From Halonotius aquaticus (GTDB lineage: Archaea > Halobacteriota > Halobacteria > Halobacteriales > Haloferacaceae), in contig NZ_QKNY01000009.1 in assembly GCF_003605575.1 (NCBI RefSeq), positions 62,001-126,000 on the forward strand: DNA of 64,000 bases, in the 5' to 3' direction. Made by a program: the position numbers and the translations under genes. Positions 54,289 to 63,740 of this stretch are shown here, piece after piece. Numbering within the stretch: position 1 is the stretch's first letter; each line of letters starts with the position of its first letter. The notes under the pieces are model-generated. The model was not told where the DNA came from. It worked only from the letters and a program-made list of their open reading frames with translations, and ran no database searches.

Positions 54289-55584
54289 ATGGACGACCAC
54301 AACCGATCACGAGTCGGCCGAATTGTTGCAATAACGACACTATCAATACTGCTTATCATCGGAAGTACCGCTGGTATCGGAGCCGCTCAGTTCGTTCCTA
54401 GTGGCGACCCCGATCCAGAGGCGTATGTGCCAGAGCCAACGGTGGAGCCTGGAACAACGACGACGCTATCCGTGCAAATCGCAAACGATGCACATGTAAA
54501 CACTGGTGCACCAGCGAGGCGTGACCGGGTTACTATGGCGCGGAACGTCGTTGTCAAACTCAACGCTGGTGGCACACCAGTGACAGTTGAGACGCCGGAG
54601 CACTCTATCGGATCGGTAAGTGAAAACGAACCGCGGTCAGTGCCGTTCAAGATTGATGTGCCTGAGAGTGCCAAACCAGGACAGTATGAGGCAACCGTGG
54701 ACATCAGTTACTCATACACTGAAGCAATCGCGAGCAATACTGAGCGAGAACTAACCGAGACACGAACTGAAACGATCACCTTTGAAATCAGCGACGACCC
54801 ACAGTTTGAACTAACGCGGGCCGATGATACGCAGTTGCGAGCCGATGAAACAAGTCTCTTCCCGGTAACTGTGGAGAATACCGGGGGTAAAGCTGCGGAG
54901 GATATCGCCGTGTCACTCTCCTCACAGAGCCCAGAAATTAGATTTGGTAGTGGGACAGGTGCTGTTTCACGCATCGATTCACTCGAACCGGGTGAGACGA
55001 CAGAGGTCACCTACGAGGTCACGGTTGGATCGGGTGCTCCAGCGAGGTTATACAACCTCAACGGGCATGCTACATATACCGACAAACAGGGGATCGATGG
55101 CCGAGATGACGACCTCTCAGTCGGAGCCAAGGTTGGCCCACAGCGTAATGATTTCAACGTCGCTGTCGAAGATTCCACAGTCACAGTCGGTTCCGCTCGG
55201 CTAGTAGCGGTAACAGTAACCAACAACCGCGACCAGCGACTCACCGATATCCAAGCGAGTTTGGGTACGAGTGCCCCGCTTGATAGCGATGATGACGATG
55301 GCTATATCCCGTCACTTGACCCCGGTGAATCTGCGACTGTAACGTTTGGGCTATCCGCAACGACCGATGCCAACCCGAAAACCTACGCCGCAGACCTCGA
55401 CTTCAGCTACGAGGACGAACGGGGCATCTCTCGGATGTCCGAAACATATCAGCTACCGGTTGATGTGACAACCGACGATGGCGTCCAGCTGCTCTCGATC
55501 ATTCCCTTTGCGGGGGGTGGACTACTATTCGCAGGAGCAGCAGTGTACGCCCGGCGGCAACAGGAGATCCTCCCGTGGAGCTAA
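54289..55584 (+). CDS. COG1361/S-layer-like extracellular protein with C-terminal anchor
   Basis: A 431-residue protein. Signal or anchor (IVAITTLSILLIIGSTAGIG), then extracellular immunoglobulin-like repeats: LSVQIANDAHVNTGAPARRD, FPVTVENTGGKAAEDIAVSL, VAVTVTNNRDQRLTDIQASL, each with the NxG and PGE-x-(T/A)-T-V-x-(F/Y) ends of CARDB-type folds. A C-terminal membrane helix (SIIPFAGGGLLFAGAAVYAR) with basic YARRQQ follows. An RND/MMPL transporter starts 72 bp downstream on the same strand, a pairing seen in haloarchaea, suggesting a surface partner for export. Confidence 0.85.
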   Translation: MDDHNRSRVGRIVAITTLSILLIIGSTAGIGAAQFVPSGDPDPEAYVPEPTVEPGTTTTLSVQIANDAHVNTGAPARRDRVTMARNVVVKLNAGGTPVTVETPEHSIGSVSENEPRSVPFKIDVPESAKPGQYEATVDISYSYTEAIASNTERELTETRTETITFEISDDPQFELTRADDTQLRADETSLFPVTVENTGGKAAEDIAVSLSSQSPEIRFGSGTGAVSRIDSLEPGETTEVTYEVTVGSGAPARLYNLNGHATYTDKQGIDGRDDDLSVGAKVGPQRNDFNVAVEDSTVTVGSARLVAVTVTNNRDQRLTDIQASLGTSAPLDSDDDDGYIPSLDPGESATVTFGLSATTDANPKTYAADLDFSYEDERGISRMSETYQLPVDVTTDDGVQLLSIIPFAGGGLLFAGAAVYARRQQEILPWS

Positions 55585-55655
55585 CCATTGTGTCCCACGC
55601 TGTCGAAATAGTCGACACTAGTGACTCACCACCAGCAATACGCTATCGGTAATCT

Positions 55656-58031
55656 ATGAGCGATCCATCGCAGCTACTTCGTGACGGGCTCGAACAACTC
55701 GGCCGGTTTGCCGCAACAAACCGCCGAACGGTGTTTAGCGCTGTTGCCGTCGTCGCGCTGCTGTCGCTCGTTGTGGCCGGAGCGTCCGTCCAGATGAGCC
55801 TGGGGATGGAGCTGTACATCGATGATGATTCACAGACGAATCAAAACTGGCAGGAGGTGAAAGCAGATGACAGCTTCGACGTTGGCAACAACGTCTTTGT
55901 CATGGTCGAAACAAATCATCTGTACAGTCCAGAGACAATACGCACGATTGATCGACTCGATCAGAGCTATGCCGACTCCGGAACGTTCTCAAGCGTTACC
56001 AGTCTCGCAGATGTAGTGCGACAGGGGAATGGCGGCACCATTCCGAACACAGAAAGAGGGGTTCGGCGATCAATCGACCGCGTCGAGTCGATGGGGACGA
56101 GTGCCGAAGCATTGGTCAACAATGTCAATCCCGATGATGAGACGGCACTGTTGGTTGCGACATACGGTGAGGCTGATGTCCCTGACGCAAATGATCAGTA
56201 CTTCGGCTTCCTCCCGGGAACAGCAGCGGGATTCCTCACCGACACGGTGAATGATAAGACGGACGATGTGCAGATTCCGCCACACGTGGATGTCACTGTC
56301 ACCGGCGCGCCGGTCTTCGAGAACGCGGCGTTCGGGCTAATGTTGCCGGAGATGATCCAACTGTTTGCGGTCGCCTTTGCGATTATCTTTACCGTCGTCT
56401 TCCTCGTGATGCGCGGTCGGTTGCGACATACCTGGAAGGTATTCCTGCCGGTTGGAACGGCCCTTGTCGCACTCGTCTATATGTTGGGCATGATGGGACT
56501 TGTCGGCTTCAACTTCAATGCGATCATGCTCGGTGTGTTGCCGATCGCACTGGGACTTGGGATCGACTTCAGTCTCCAGTTGCAGACGCGGTATATCGAG
56601 GAACGAGAGGCAGGCCGCCAACCTGTTGAAGCCGCTGCCGCCGCCGCGCGAGTAACAGGCAACACGCTGCTGTTGGCCATGGCAACAACCTCGATCGGGC
56701 TCGGCGCGTTGCTTGTCTCTGCAGTGCCACCGACCCGACAGTTGGGCGCCACCGCGGCGTTCGGTGTCATTGCGGCGACGGGCCTCTCGTTGACACTGCT
56801 TATCGCCTTGCTTGTCCACTTCGATACCGACGAGTATCCGGCCGAGCGGCAGGCGACAGACCCGTCGAACGACGGAGCATCGACAGCGACTGACGGCGGG
56901 AAGCAATCCACCGCCGAGCAGCCGCTGTTTGAGCGGGTTGTGGGCTATCTTGCCGACGGTATCTCCGCCTCACCGGTGCTCGTGGTGTTGCTATTGGTTG
57001 CGTCGATCGGCGGTGGGGCAATGGTGTATCACGATGTTTCAACGACCCAGGAGATGCTTGACTACTGGCCGGATATCGAGGAGCGTGATGATCTGACCTC
57101 CCTCGAAGAGACCGCTGAAAGCCCGAATGTCATGTATCTCGTTGTCGAGGGGCAGGACACATACTCACCAACAACGTTCCAACGGGCCGCAGAGTTTGAG
57201 TCCGCGATCGAAGATCATGAGGATGTCAACGCCGCGATGAGTCCCGTCACGGCCGTCGAGATGACACACGGAAGCATTCCACGCGATCGTGAGACCCTGC
57301 AGACGATCGTCGATAGACAGGTCGAATCAGAGCTGATGCCAATCGGCTCGCGGGCAGCGACGCCGAACCGGTTTTTGATTCAGTTGTTCGTCGCTGATAT
57401 CGAGGGCAAGGAGGTTCGGCATCTTATCGACGATACGGAGGCGATCGCGGATCGCCATCTCCCAACCGAACGGACAGCAGTAACCGGGAAACCGGTTGTC
57501 AACCGAAACGTCATCGAGAACGTTACCTCCGGGCGCGACCCGATGACGGTGTTGAGCTTCGGGATGGCAACGCTGTTTCTGATTGTGGCGCTCCGGTCGG
57601 CTCGTGAGGCGGTGTTGCTCATCGTAAGCGTCGCGGTCAGTGCGGTGATGTTGATCTCGATGGCAATGTACGCGCTTGGCATTCCATGGAACCCCTTGAC
57701 CGTGGCGACAGGGTCGATCGCACTGGGAGCCGGGATCACATACGGGATCCACGTTCACCAGCGGTTCAAGGAGGAGCTATACGTCCATAATTCCACGCCG
57801 GCAGAGGCGATGTGGGAGGCGATGGTACAGAAATCACGGCCGGTTGTCGGCTCCGGGGCGACCACGCTGTTTGGCTTCGGCGCGCTCGGCATCTCACAGT
57901 TCCCGGTACTCGCCAACTTCGGGATCGCCGTTGCCCTCGCGATGACATTCGCGCTTGTGACCGCGTTCGTGTTCCTGCCCGCAACAGCACTCCTACTGGC
58001 ACGGTTGACAAACACCTACAAGGCCGTCTGA
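55656..58031 (+). CDS. RND/MMPL superfamily membrane exporter
   Basis: A 791-residue protein with two repeats of the RND core. Each half begins with one membrane helix (TVFSAVAVVALLSLVVAGAS), then a large extracellular loop, then a block of five helices. The first block contains LGVLPIALGLGIDFSLQLQT RYIEE and the second GSIALGAGITYGIHVHQRFK, both matching the G-x-x-x-D/T-Y-x-x-H signature at the fourth/fifth helices (Asp in the first, Thr in the second). Archaeal homologues belong to the HAE3 group, likely moving lipids or hopanoid-like amphiphiles. The substrate here is unknown. Confidence 0.92.
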   Translation: MSDPSQLLRDGLEQLGRFAATNRRTVFSAVAVVALLSLVVAGASVQMSLGMELYIDDDSQTNQNWQEVKADDSFDVGNNVFVMVETNHLYSPETIRTIDRLDQSYADSGTFSSVTSLADVVRQGNGGTIPNTERGVRRSIDRVESMGTSAEALVNNVNPDDETALLVATYGEADVPDANDQYFGFLPGTAAGFLTDTVNDKTDDVQIPPHVDVTVTGAPVFENAAFGLMLPEMIQLFAVAFAIIFTVVFLVMRGRLRHTWKVFLPVGTALVALVYMLGMMGLVGFNFNAIMLGVLPIALGLGIDFSLQLQTRYIEEREAGRQPVEAAAAAARVTGNTLLLAMATTSIGLGALLVSAVPPTRQLGATAAFGVIAATGLSLTLLIALLVHFDTDEYPAERQATDPSNDGASTATDGGKQSTAEQPLFERVVGYLADGISASPVLVVLLLVASIGGGAMVYHDVSTTQEMLDYWPDIEERDDLTSLEETAESPNVMYLVVEGQDTYSPTTFQRAAEFESAIEDHEDVNAAMSPVTAVEMTHGSIPRDRETLQTIVDRQVESELMPIGSRAATPNRFLIQLFVADIEGKEVRHLIDDTEAIADRHLPTERTAVTGKPVVNRNVIENVTSGRDPMTVLSFGMATLFLIVALRSAREAVLLIVSVAVSAVMLISMAMYALGIPWNPLTVATGSIALGAGITYGIHVHQRFKEELYVHNSTPAEAMWEAMVQKSRPVVGSGATTLFGFGALGISQFPVLANFGIAVALAMTFALVTAFVFLPATALLLARLTNTYKAV

Positions 58032-58075
58032 TCAGCTGACAGCTCGGGAACCCGCACCGACGCAAAAAAGCCGAT

Positions 58076-58741
58076 TCAGTCGTCGGCGCGGGCCTTGTTG
58101 AACCGGTCAGCCGGGAGTTTGAGATCGGCGAGATCATCCCGCTGTTCGAGGTTGTAGACGACCTCTAAGGAGTCGCTTTCTGGCTTGCCGTTACAGGAGA
58201 GTCGAATCCCTTCCTCGGTGAGTTCGTCGGGAAGAATGTGGTCGACGAGCTGGGAGAGTTCGCCATCAGTAACAGCGACCGCGCAGTTCGCACACGCCCC
58301 GCCCCGGCAGGCAAAGGGCCAAGCGTGGCCGCTGGCCTCAGCGGCGTCAAGCAAACTTTGCTCATCTTCAACGGTGAACTGGCCGTAATCGACCTCGTCG
58401 AGATCGGCGGCCGCGGCCTTCTCAAAGAGGTCGTCGTCATCAAGTGACCAGCCGTGGTCGGAAAGTACCGCGTAGTTGAGATAGGTGACCTCGGTATCAG
58501 GCTCCGGTTCGGGCTGTGGCTCTTGATCGACTGTCTCCGCGCCGAGGTCGTCGACGAAGGCCTCAGTGTCGTCGTCGACCTCGCCAGCCTGAATCGCCTC
58601 GTAGGCGTCTTTGACCCGTTTGAACTCAGCATCGCTGCCGCCGCGGTCGGGGTGGGTTTCCTTTGCCCGATGGCGGTAGGCCCGCTTGATTGTCTCGTCG
58701 TCAGCATCGCGGTCAACACCGAGCACCGCAAACGGATCCAT
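58076..58741 (-). CDS. DnaJ-domain/plant-type 2Fe-2S ferredoxin fusion
   Basis: A 221-residue protein combining a J domain and a ferredoxin. Residues 1-50 form the J domain (MDPFAVLGVDRDADDETIKR, HPD at 30-32 in KETHPDRGG). Residues 85-205 are a plant-type ferredoxin with cluster cysteines C145, C150, C153 (FACRGGACANC) and C183 (RLSCNG). The acidic linker carries EPQPEPEPD. Haloarchaea have such fusions. A J domain next to a [2Fe-2S] site suggests chaperone-assisted cluster insertion or delivery. All four cluster ligands and the HPD are intact. Confidence 0.92.
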   Translation of the reverse strand: MDPFAVLGVDRDADDETIKRAYRHRAKETHPDRGGSDAEFKRVKDAYEAIQAGEVDDDTEAFVDDLGAETVDQEPQPEPEPDTEVTYLNYAVLSDHGWSLDDDDLFEKAAAADLDEVDYGQFTVEDEQSLLDAAEASGHAWPFACRGGACANCAVAVTDGELSQLVDHILPDELTEEGIRLSCNGKPESDSLEVVYNLEQRDDLADLKLPADRFNKARADD

Positions 58742-58865
58742 TACTGTCAGATGGTAGGCGACAGACGGGGATTAAACGTTCGCTCACAGCCGATCGGTGC
58801 CGACGTTTCACACGCCCAACTCGGGAGTCGCGCCCTTTTCGTAGCTGGCCGACCAGCCCCAGGGT

Positions 58866-59651
58866 ATGCCTTCCGTCGACACCGGTGGCTGTGCGATCCA
58901 CTACACGCAGGCCGGCGAGAACCCCGACGCGCCAGCTGTTGTCTTCCTCGGCGACCTCGGCTTCGGCGCCTGGGGATGGAGCTGGCAGTACGGCGCGCTC
59001 GCCGGCCCCTGCCGGGTCGTCGTCATCGACACCCGCGGGGCAGGCCGCTCGGACGCACCCGAGGGCCCCTACGCGATGACCGATCTCGTCGGCGATCTCG
59101 AAGCCGTCTTGACCGACTGCAACATCCGAACGGCCCACCTCGTCGGCTGCGGGCTGGGCGGCGCGGTCGCGTTAGTGGCTGCCCGGCGGACGAACCGCGC
59201 GAAAAGCCTCACGCTGATCGGGACGCCGCCGAGCGAGGAAGCGTTCGATCCCGAACCACTCAGTCCCGATCCGACCGACGAGGCTGAGCTGCGGGCGTCG
59301 ACAACGACGCTGCTGTCGGCGGCGTTTTGCGAGCGCGAGGACGCGCCGATCGAGCAGATCATCGAATGGCGACGCGAAGAGGACGCGACGCCGGCCGCCA
59401 GGGAGGCCCAACTGGCCGCATTGGACGGATTCGATCCCGAACCGCTGTATGAGCTGACCCTCCCAGTTCGGATCGTTGCTGGCGGTGCTGATCCGGTTGT
59501 CGACCCCGAAGCGAGCCGGCGGCTGGCCGAGGAGTTGCCAAACGGAGAGTTCAAACTGTATCCGGAGGCGAGCCACCTCGTGACGGTCGAGCGATCGGCC
59601 GCGCTCAACGATTTTCTGCTTGGATTTATCGAGGCAGTCGCCGATCGCTGA
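58866..59651 (+). CDS. alpha/beta hydrolase with cysteine at the nucleophile position
   Basis: A 261-residue hydrolase fold. The oxyanion-hole region is VVFLGDLGFGAWGWSWQYGA and VIDTRGAGRSDAPEGPYA. The nucleophile elbow is HLVGCGLGGAVALVAARRT, with C95 instead of Ser in the G-x-S-x-G. The rest of the triad is D209 (VAGGADPVVDP) and H237 (YPEASHLVTVE). A Cys-Asp-His triad is known in dienelactone hydrolases, so it may still be active, or be a serine-to-cysteine variant with altered substrate. No partner gene is evident. Confidence 0.88.
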   Translation: MPSVDTGGCAIHYTQAGENPDAPAVVFLGDLGFGAWGWSWQYGALAGPCRVVVIDTRGAGRSDAPEGPYAMTDLVGDLEAVLTDCNIRTAHLVGCGLGGAVALVAARRTNRAKSLTLIGTPPSEEAFDPEPLSPDPTDEAELRASTTTLLSAAFCEREDAPIEQIIEWRREEDATPAAREAQLAALDGFDPEPLYELTLPVRIVAGGADPVVDPEASRRLAEELPNGEFKLYPEASHLVTVERSAALNDFLLGFIEAVADR

Positions 59652-59777
59652 TTTTGGCGGTTCACGGATTCCCGTCGGCGAATCCACGTGATCGAGCGAC
59701 ACTGGCTGGCTCCGAGGGACCGGCAGTCCTCGCGGGCGACGCAAGGCACTTGTCGCCGGGCGACCGAGAGGCTGGCA

Positions 59778-60494
59778 ATGCGACGACCGCGGATCGCGCT
59801 GCTGGAGGCAGCGCACAACGACGACAACAACCTCCGGAACTTCCGGCGGGAGCTCGACGCCGATCTCGTCGAGTTCGACGCCGCCAACGGCGACCTTCCA
59901 GCGTCGACGGCCGGCTACGATGCGATCGTCATCACCGGCTCGCGGGCTTCGGTGTACTGGGATGAAACGTGGATTGATCCGCTGATCGAGTTCATTGCGA
60001 CAGCGGTCGACGATGGTCTGCCGGCACTTGGCGTCTGTTACGGCCATCAAGCGCTCGCGGAGGCGTTGGGCGGCCGGGTCGCCGGCATGGACGACTTCGA
60101 GTTGGGGTACAACGAGATCGAACGCGTCGGCGACGACGAACTGTTTGCGGGGATCGACGAGCGATTCACCGTCTTCACGAGCCACGGCGACACGGTGGTC
60201 GACCTCCCACCGGGGGCGGAGCTGCTGGCGCGCAACGACCACGGTGTCCATGCCTTCCGGAAGGGCCACGCGTGGGGCGTGCAGTTCCACCCCGAGTACG
60301 ATATGCAGACCGCCCGTGAGATCGCTGAGGACAAACGCGAGCAGGTCGGCGACGCACAGGTCGACGCCGTCTTGGAGTCGATCACGCCTGACGCCTACGA
60401 GGCAGCCTGCGAGGCCAAGGGGCTCTTCGAGAACTTTACCCAGTATGTTCGTGAGGTCACCGCCGAAAAGAACCGCGCCGAGGCCACAGCCTGA
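59778..60494 (+). CDS. class I glutamine amidotransferase-like protein (GuaA N-domain type)
   Basis: A 238-residue stand-alone GATase domain. It starts RIALLEAAHNDDNNLRNFRR. The oxyanion strand is DAIVITGSRASVYWDETWID. The nucleophile elbow is PALGVCYGHQALAEALGG with Cys. The His and Glu are in WGVQFHPEYDMQ. The catalytic triad is therefore complete. GATases of this form in haloarchaea resemble GMP synthase glutaminase-like subunits, but the partner synthetase is not adjacent, so the acceptor is unknown. ATG at 59778 matches the family start. Confidence 0.87.
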   Translation: MRRPRIALLEAAHNDDNNLRNFRRELDADLVEFDAANGDLPASTAGYDAIVITGSRASVYWDETWIDPLIEFIATAVDDGLPALGVCYGHQALAEALGGRVAGMDDFELGYNEIERVGDDELFAGIDERFTVFTSHGDTVVDLPPGAELLARNDHGVHAFRKGHAWGVQFHPEYDMQTAREIAEDKREQVGDAQVDAVLESITPDAYEAACEAKGLFENFTQYVREVTAEKNRAEATA

Positions 60495-60522
60495 CGGCGC
60501 GTTTAAGTTGTTGACAGCCTGA

Positions 60523-60852
<330 letters not shown>

Positions 60853-60854
60853 GG

Positions 60855-61649
60855 TTAGCTGCTGGTATTGCTTGACTGCAGTCGTTTTGCGGTTCTCACC
60901 CACTCGTGATCCGGGAACGGGGCTGGCCGTACCTGATAGCTGTAGTTGGCGGTGGTGTCGTCGGCTTCGATCGTGAGATCGTAGGCGTAGATGAGGCCAT
61001 CGTCGACGCCGAGCCGCAGCGTTCCAGCCTCGGCTGGCTGAGCGCGATCAGCGTCCGGCTGCCGACCGGTGAGCCGATAAGTGATGACGGGAACGCCGTG
61101 GTGGGTTGTGGTGTTGACCGCCTCCCAGGTGTACGCTTCGACAATGTCGGTGTGGCGACCGATCGTTGTCGGCGCAAGCTGGCCGTAGCGTGGATCGTAC
61201 CGGTAGTACGTGTCGGTGGCGTTGTCGTAGCTGTATGCCTCGTCGTCGGCCAACTCCCCGCGGTGGCGGTCGGTCGGCAGCTCCCCGGCAGGCTGGCGGA
61301 ACGCGTAGGTCGATCCGTTGCGGTAGGCCGTCGCGCCGTGGAAACGGTCAGTGATGATCTCGCCGGTCGTGGCGTTGATGTAGTAGGTGCCTTCCACCGG
61401 CAGGGTGTCAGGCGTCTCCGTGAAGCCGAGAACATAGCTCTCCCAGTGGGCACGCGGCGTATGCGTGAGATTTGTCTCGGCAGCGTCGAGTGCGGTGAAG
61501 TTGATCGCATGTGGCCCCGCACCTGGTGGATATTGCTGGTCGTCGGAGAGAGCGTTGTCATCGCTCGTCGGTGCCGGCCCCACAGCAACGAGTAATCCGA
61601 CGCCGACAACGACGACGAGAGCGACGACAAGCAACCATCGACGCTGCAT
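60855..61649 (-). CDS. membrane-anchored extracellular protein, unknown
   Basis: A 264-residue protein starting MQRRWLLVVALVVVVGVGLL, a signal anchor. The extracellular part is Thr/Tyr/Asp-rich with several N-x-T/S sites (NLT, NAT, NGS, NYS) and beta-rich repeats (AHWESYVLGFTETPDTLPVE, GTYYINATTGEIITDRFHGA). It has the look of the many small haloarchaeal surface proteins of unknown role. The ATG at 61647-61649 is chosen; the frame stays open to 62081 but that part lies antisense to ecfT. Confidence 0.7.
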   Translation of the reverse strand: MQRRWLLVVALVVVVGVGLLVAVGPAPTSDDNALSDDQQYPPGAGPHAINFTALDAAETNLTHTPRAHWESYVLGFTETPDTLPVEGTYYINATTGEIITDRFHGATAYRNGSTYAFRQPAGELPTDRHRGELADDEAYSYDNATDTYYRYDPRYGQLAPTTIGRHTDIVEAYTWEAVNTTTHHGVPVITYRLTGRQPDADRAQPAEAGTLRLGVDDGLIYAYDLTIEADDTTANYSYQVRPAPFPDHEWVRTAKRLQSSNTSS

Positions 61650-61716
61650 ACCCCACTCTCTCCGGCCAGTAGTAAATGGGTGGCGAAGGTTCAAATCGGC
61701 GTTTGGGGAAGCGCAC

Positions 61717-62436
61717 TCAGAGGCCAAGCAGATCGACGACAGCAACAACGACAAAGGCGATCGAGAGGAGCCACACCGGAACGTCACGCCGGCTAAACTG
61801 GAGTCGTGGAAGCGTCGGATTCCACGCGAAACAGCGCGCCTGCAGCGCGATCGCCAGCTGATCGGAGCGACGAAGCGCACGATCGACCAGCAACACCGTG
61901 AGCCGCTGGCTGCGTTCCCACAGCGAGCGAGTGTCGCCGTTTCGTGCCCGGATCGCATCGCGCACCGATCGGAGATCCGCTCGCAACACCGGCACATACC
62001 GGAAGGTGAGCGCGACACCAACGCCGAGCAGTTGGCCCGGCCGTCCGGGGATCGTCCGCTGGATCGCCGCCCTCGTCTCACGGATCGGCGTGGTATGGAT
62101 GTAGGCCGCGCTCACAAACAGGATCGGGACGATCCGCGCGATCGAACGCAGCGAGACGAGCGCGGGATCGAGCCGAAGCCACGGCGGGCCGAGCGTCACG
62201 GCAGCAAGCACCGGGCCGAGCGCCAGGATGAGGAGTACGACCCAGTAAGCCCGCAGCACCGCCCGAACCGCCAGCTGGGCAAGTCGGAGTGATCCGAGTC
62301 CGACGACGAACAGCCCGATCAGTTGCGGCGCGGTCGACGCTGTGAACGCCACAAGTGCAAACGCAAACTGAACGGCCAGCTTCGTCCGTGGATCGAGCCG
62401 GTGGACGAGCGTCGATCCGGGCGTGTAGGTGAGCAT
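61717..62436 (-). CDS. ecfT: energy-coupling factor transporter membrane subunit EcfT
   Basis: A 239-residue integral membrane component that links the ATPase to the substrate-binding subunit. It starts MLTYTPGSTLVHRLDPRTKL, then hydrophobic helices (VQFAFALVAFTASTAPQLIG and so on). Coupling motifs near the C-terminus are LADQ-like SVRDAIRARNGDTRSL and ALQARCFAWNP, where a usual A-R-G is A-R-C. Together with EcfA and BioY on the same strand, it completes a biotin ECF transporter. It starts 3 bp after the ecfA stop. Confidence 0.88.
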   Translation of the reverse strand: MLTYTPGSTLVHRLDPRTKLAVQFAFALVAFTASTAPQLIGLFVVGLGSLRLAQLAVRAVLRAYWVVLLILALGPVLAAVTLGPPWLRLDPALVSLRSIARIVPILFVSAAYIHTTPIRETRAAIQRTIPGRPGQLLGVGVALTFRYVPVLRADLRSVRDAIRARNGDTRSLWERSQRLTVLLVDRALRRSDQLAIALQARCFAWNPTLPRLQFSRRDVPVWLLSIAFVVVAVVDLLGL

Positions 62437-62439
62437 CGC

Positions 62440-63141
62440 TTAGGGTGGCGGTCGCACGTCAATCTCTGGGAGGCGATCACGGGCGGCGTCCGGCGGGAGG
62501 TCGAAGCGAACCGAGCCCGCATGGAGCCCGATCACGCGATCAGCGCGGTCAAGGAGGTCACGGAGCTCATGGCTGACGACGATGATGCTCATGCCCGCAG
62601 CATGCCGGTCGTCAAGATGTTCCAACACCGACCGCTGGGCCGGCCAATCGAGGCCGGTAAACGGCTCATCAAGCACGAGATGATCCGGCTCCATCGCCAC
62701 CGCGGCGGCGATGGCGACCCGTGCCTGCTCGCCGCCCGATAAGGAATCGATGCGTTCGTCGTGGCGGCCCTCTAGATTCACCGCCGCGAGCGCGTCGTCA
62801 ACGCGGCGGTCGATCTCGTCGTGATCGAGTCCAAGGTTTTCGGGGCCGAAAGCCACGTCCGCGCCGATCGTCGCGCCGACGAATCCGTCCCGGGGCGACT
62901 GAAACACCATGCCGACGCTGGTGCGGGCGGCCACCGGCTGGTCGGCCGCAGGTGTTCCGTTGACTCGAACCGTCCCGGCGTCCGGTTCGAGCAGGGCGTT
63001 GAAATGCCGGACGAGCGTCGTTTTGCCGCTGCCGTTCGGGCCCGCGAGAACGACCCACTCGCCGTCATCGATCGTCAGCGACACGTCGTCGACGGCGGTC
63101 GTCTCGCCGAAGGTGTGTGTCAGGCCGTCGACGGTGATCAT
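62440..63141 (-). CDS. ecfA: biotin ECF transporter ATPase EcfA
   Basis: A 233-residue ABC ATPase driving biotin uptake. Walker A is LAGPNGSGKTTLVRHFNALL; the Q-loop region VGMVFQSPRDGFVGATIGAD; the ABC signature SLSGGEQARVAIAAAVAMEP; Walker B HLVLDEPFTGLDW with catalytic Glu; and the H-loop IIVVSHELRD. All ATPase elements are intact. Its ATG overlaps the bioY stop by 4 bases (ATGA), and ecfT follows at 3 bp, so the three genes are one unit. Confidence 0.93.
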   Translation of the reverse strand: MITVDGLTHTFGETTAVDDVSLTIDDGEWVVLAGPNGSGKTTLVRHFNALLEPDAGTVRVNGTPAADQPVAARTSVGMVFQSPRDGFVGATIGADVAFGPENLGLDHDEIDRRVDDALAAVNLEGRHDERIDSLSGGEQARVAIAAAVAMEPDHLVLDEPFTGLDWPAQRSVLEHLDDRHAAGMSIIVVSHELRDLLDRADRVIGLHAGSVRFDLPPDAARDRLPEIDVRPPP

Positions 63142-63725
63142 CGTCGGTCGGCGAAGAGTTCCGTCCCACCGGCAACGATCCCGGTCGTGATCGCCGTTTT
63201 GAGCAGATCACCGACAGCGAACAGCGCCATGAACGACGCCGCCCGGGTGAGTGTCCAGCCGTTGACGCTTGCAAGCCACGGCAACCCGATCAGATAGATG
63301 ACAACGAGGCCGGCAAGCAACGCGATTGCTGTCGGGATCGCCGAGAGTGACCCGATCGGGGTCGGCGTCAGCGACCGGTGGGCGACAGCACCGATGACAA
63401 CAGCGGCGACCGCAAAGCCGACCAGGAAGCCACCGGTCGGGCCAAACACGTAGCCAAGGCCGGCAGCCGCATTCGAGTACACCGGTGCGCCGGCCAGCCC
63501 GACGAGCACATAGAGGCTGATCGAGAACCCACCCCACACCGGGCCCAACAGGAGCCCGGCGAAGAAGATCCCAAACGGCTGGAAGGAGAATGGGACGCCG
63601 CCGGGCAGATCGATCGAAAACTGTGCGAGCACCGCGGTCAGGGCGGCGAGCATGACGGCCACGCTCAACTGCCTGACCGTCTCGGCATCAACAAGGTCTA
63701 TCGACGCGGTCTCTTCGCGTGCCAT
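63138..63725 (-). CDS. bioY: biotin ECF transporter substrate-binding subunit BioY
   Basis: A 195-residue membrane S-component that binds biotin. Typical BioY features are GVPFSFQPFGIFFAGLLLGP VWGG, LYVLVGLAGAPVYSNAAAGL and LFAVGDLLKTAITTGIVAG with five to six membrane helices. The ATG at 63723-63725 sits just behind a TATA-like box that lies inside a BirA-like operator. The unit is therefore likely repressed by biotin-bound BirA. The stop overlaps ecfA. Confidence 0.93.
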   Translation of the reverse strand: MAREETASIDLVDAETVRQLSVAVMLAALTAVLAQFSIDLPGGVPFSFQPFGIFFAGLLLGPVWGGFSISLYVLVGLAGAPVYSNAAAGLGYVFGPTGGFLVGFAVAAVVIGAVAHRSLTPTPIGSLSAIPTAIALLAGLVVIYLIGLPWLASVNGWTLTRAASFMALFAVGDLLKTAITTGIVAGGTELFADRR

Positions 63726-63740
63726 GTTGCATCCGGTGCC

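Noticed and set aside
61650-62081. N-terminal extension of the 264-aa surface protein
   Set aside because: Overlaps ecfT on the same strand in another frame and is Arg/Ser-rich; the signal anchor starts at 61649.
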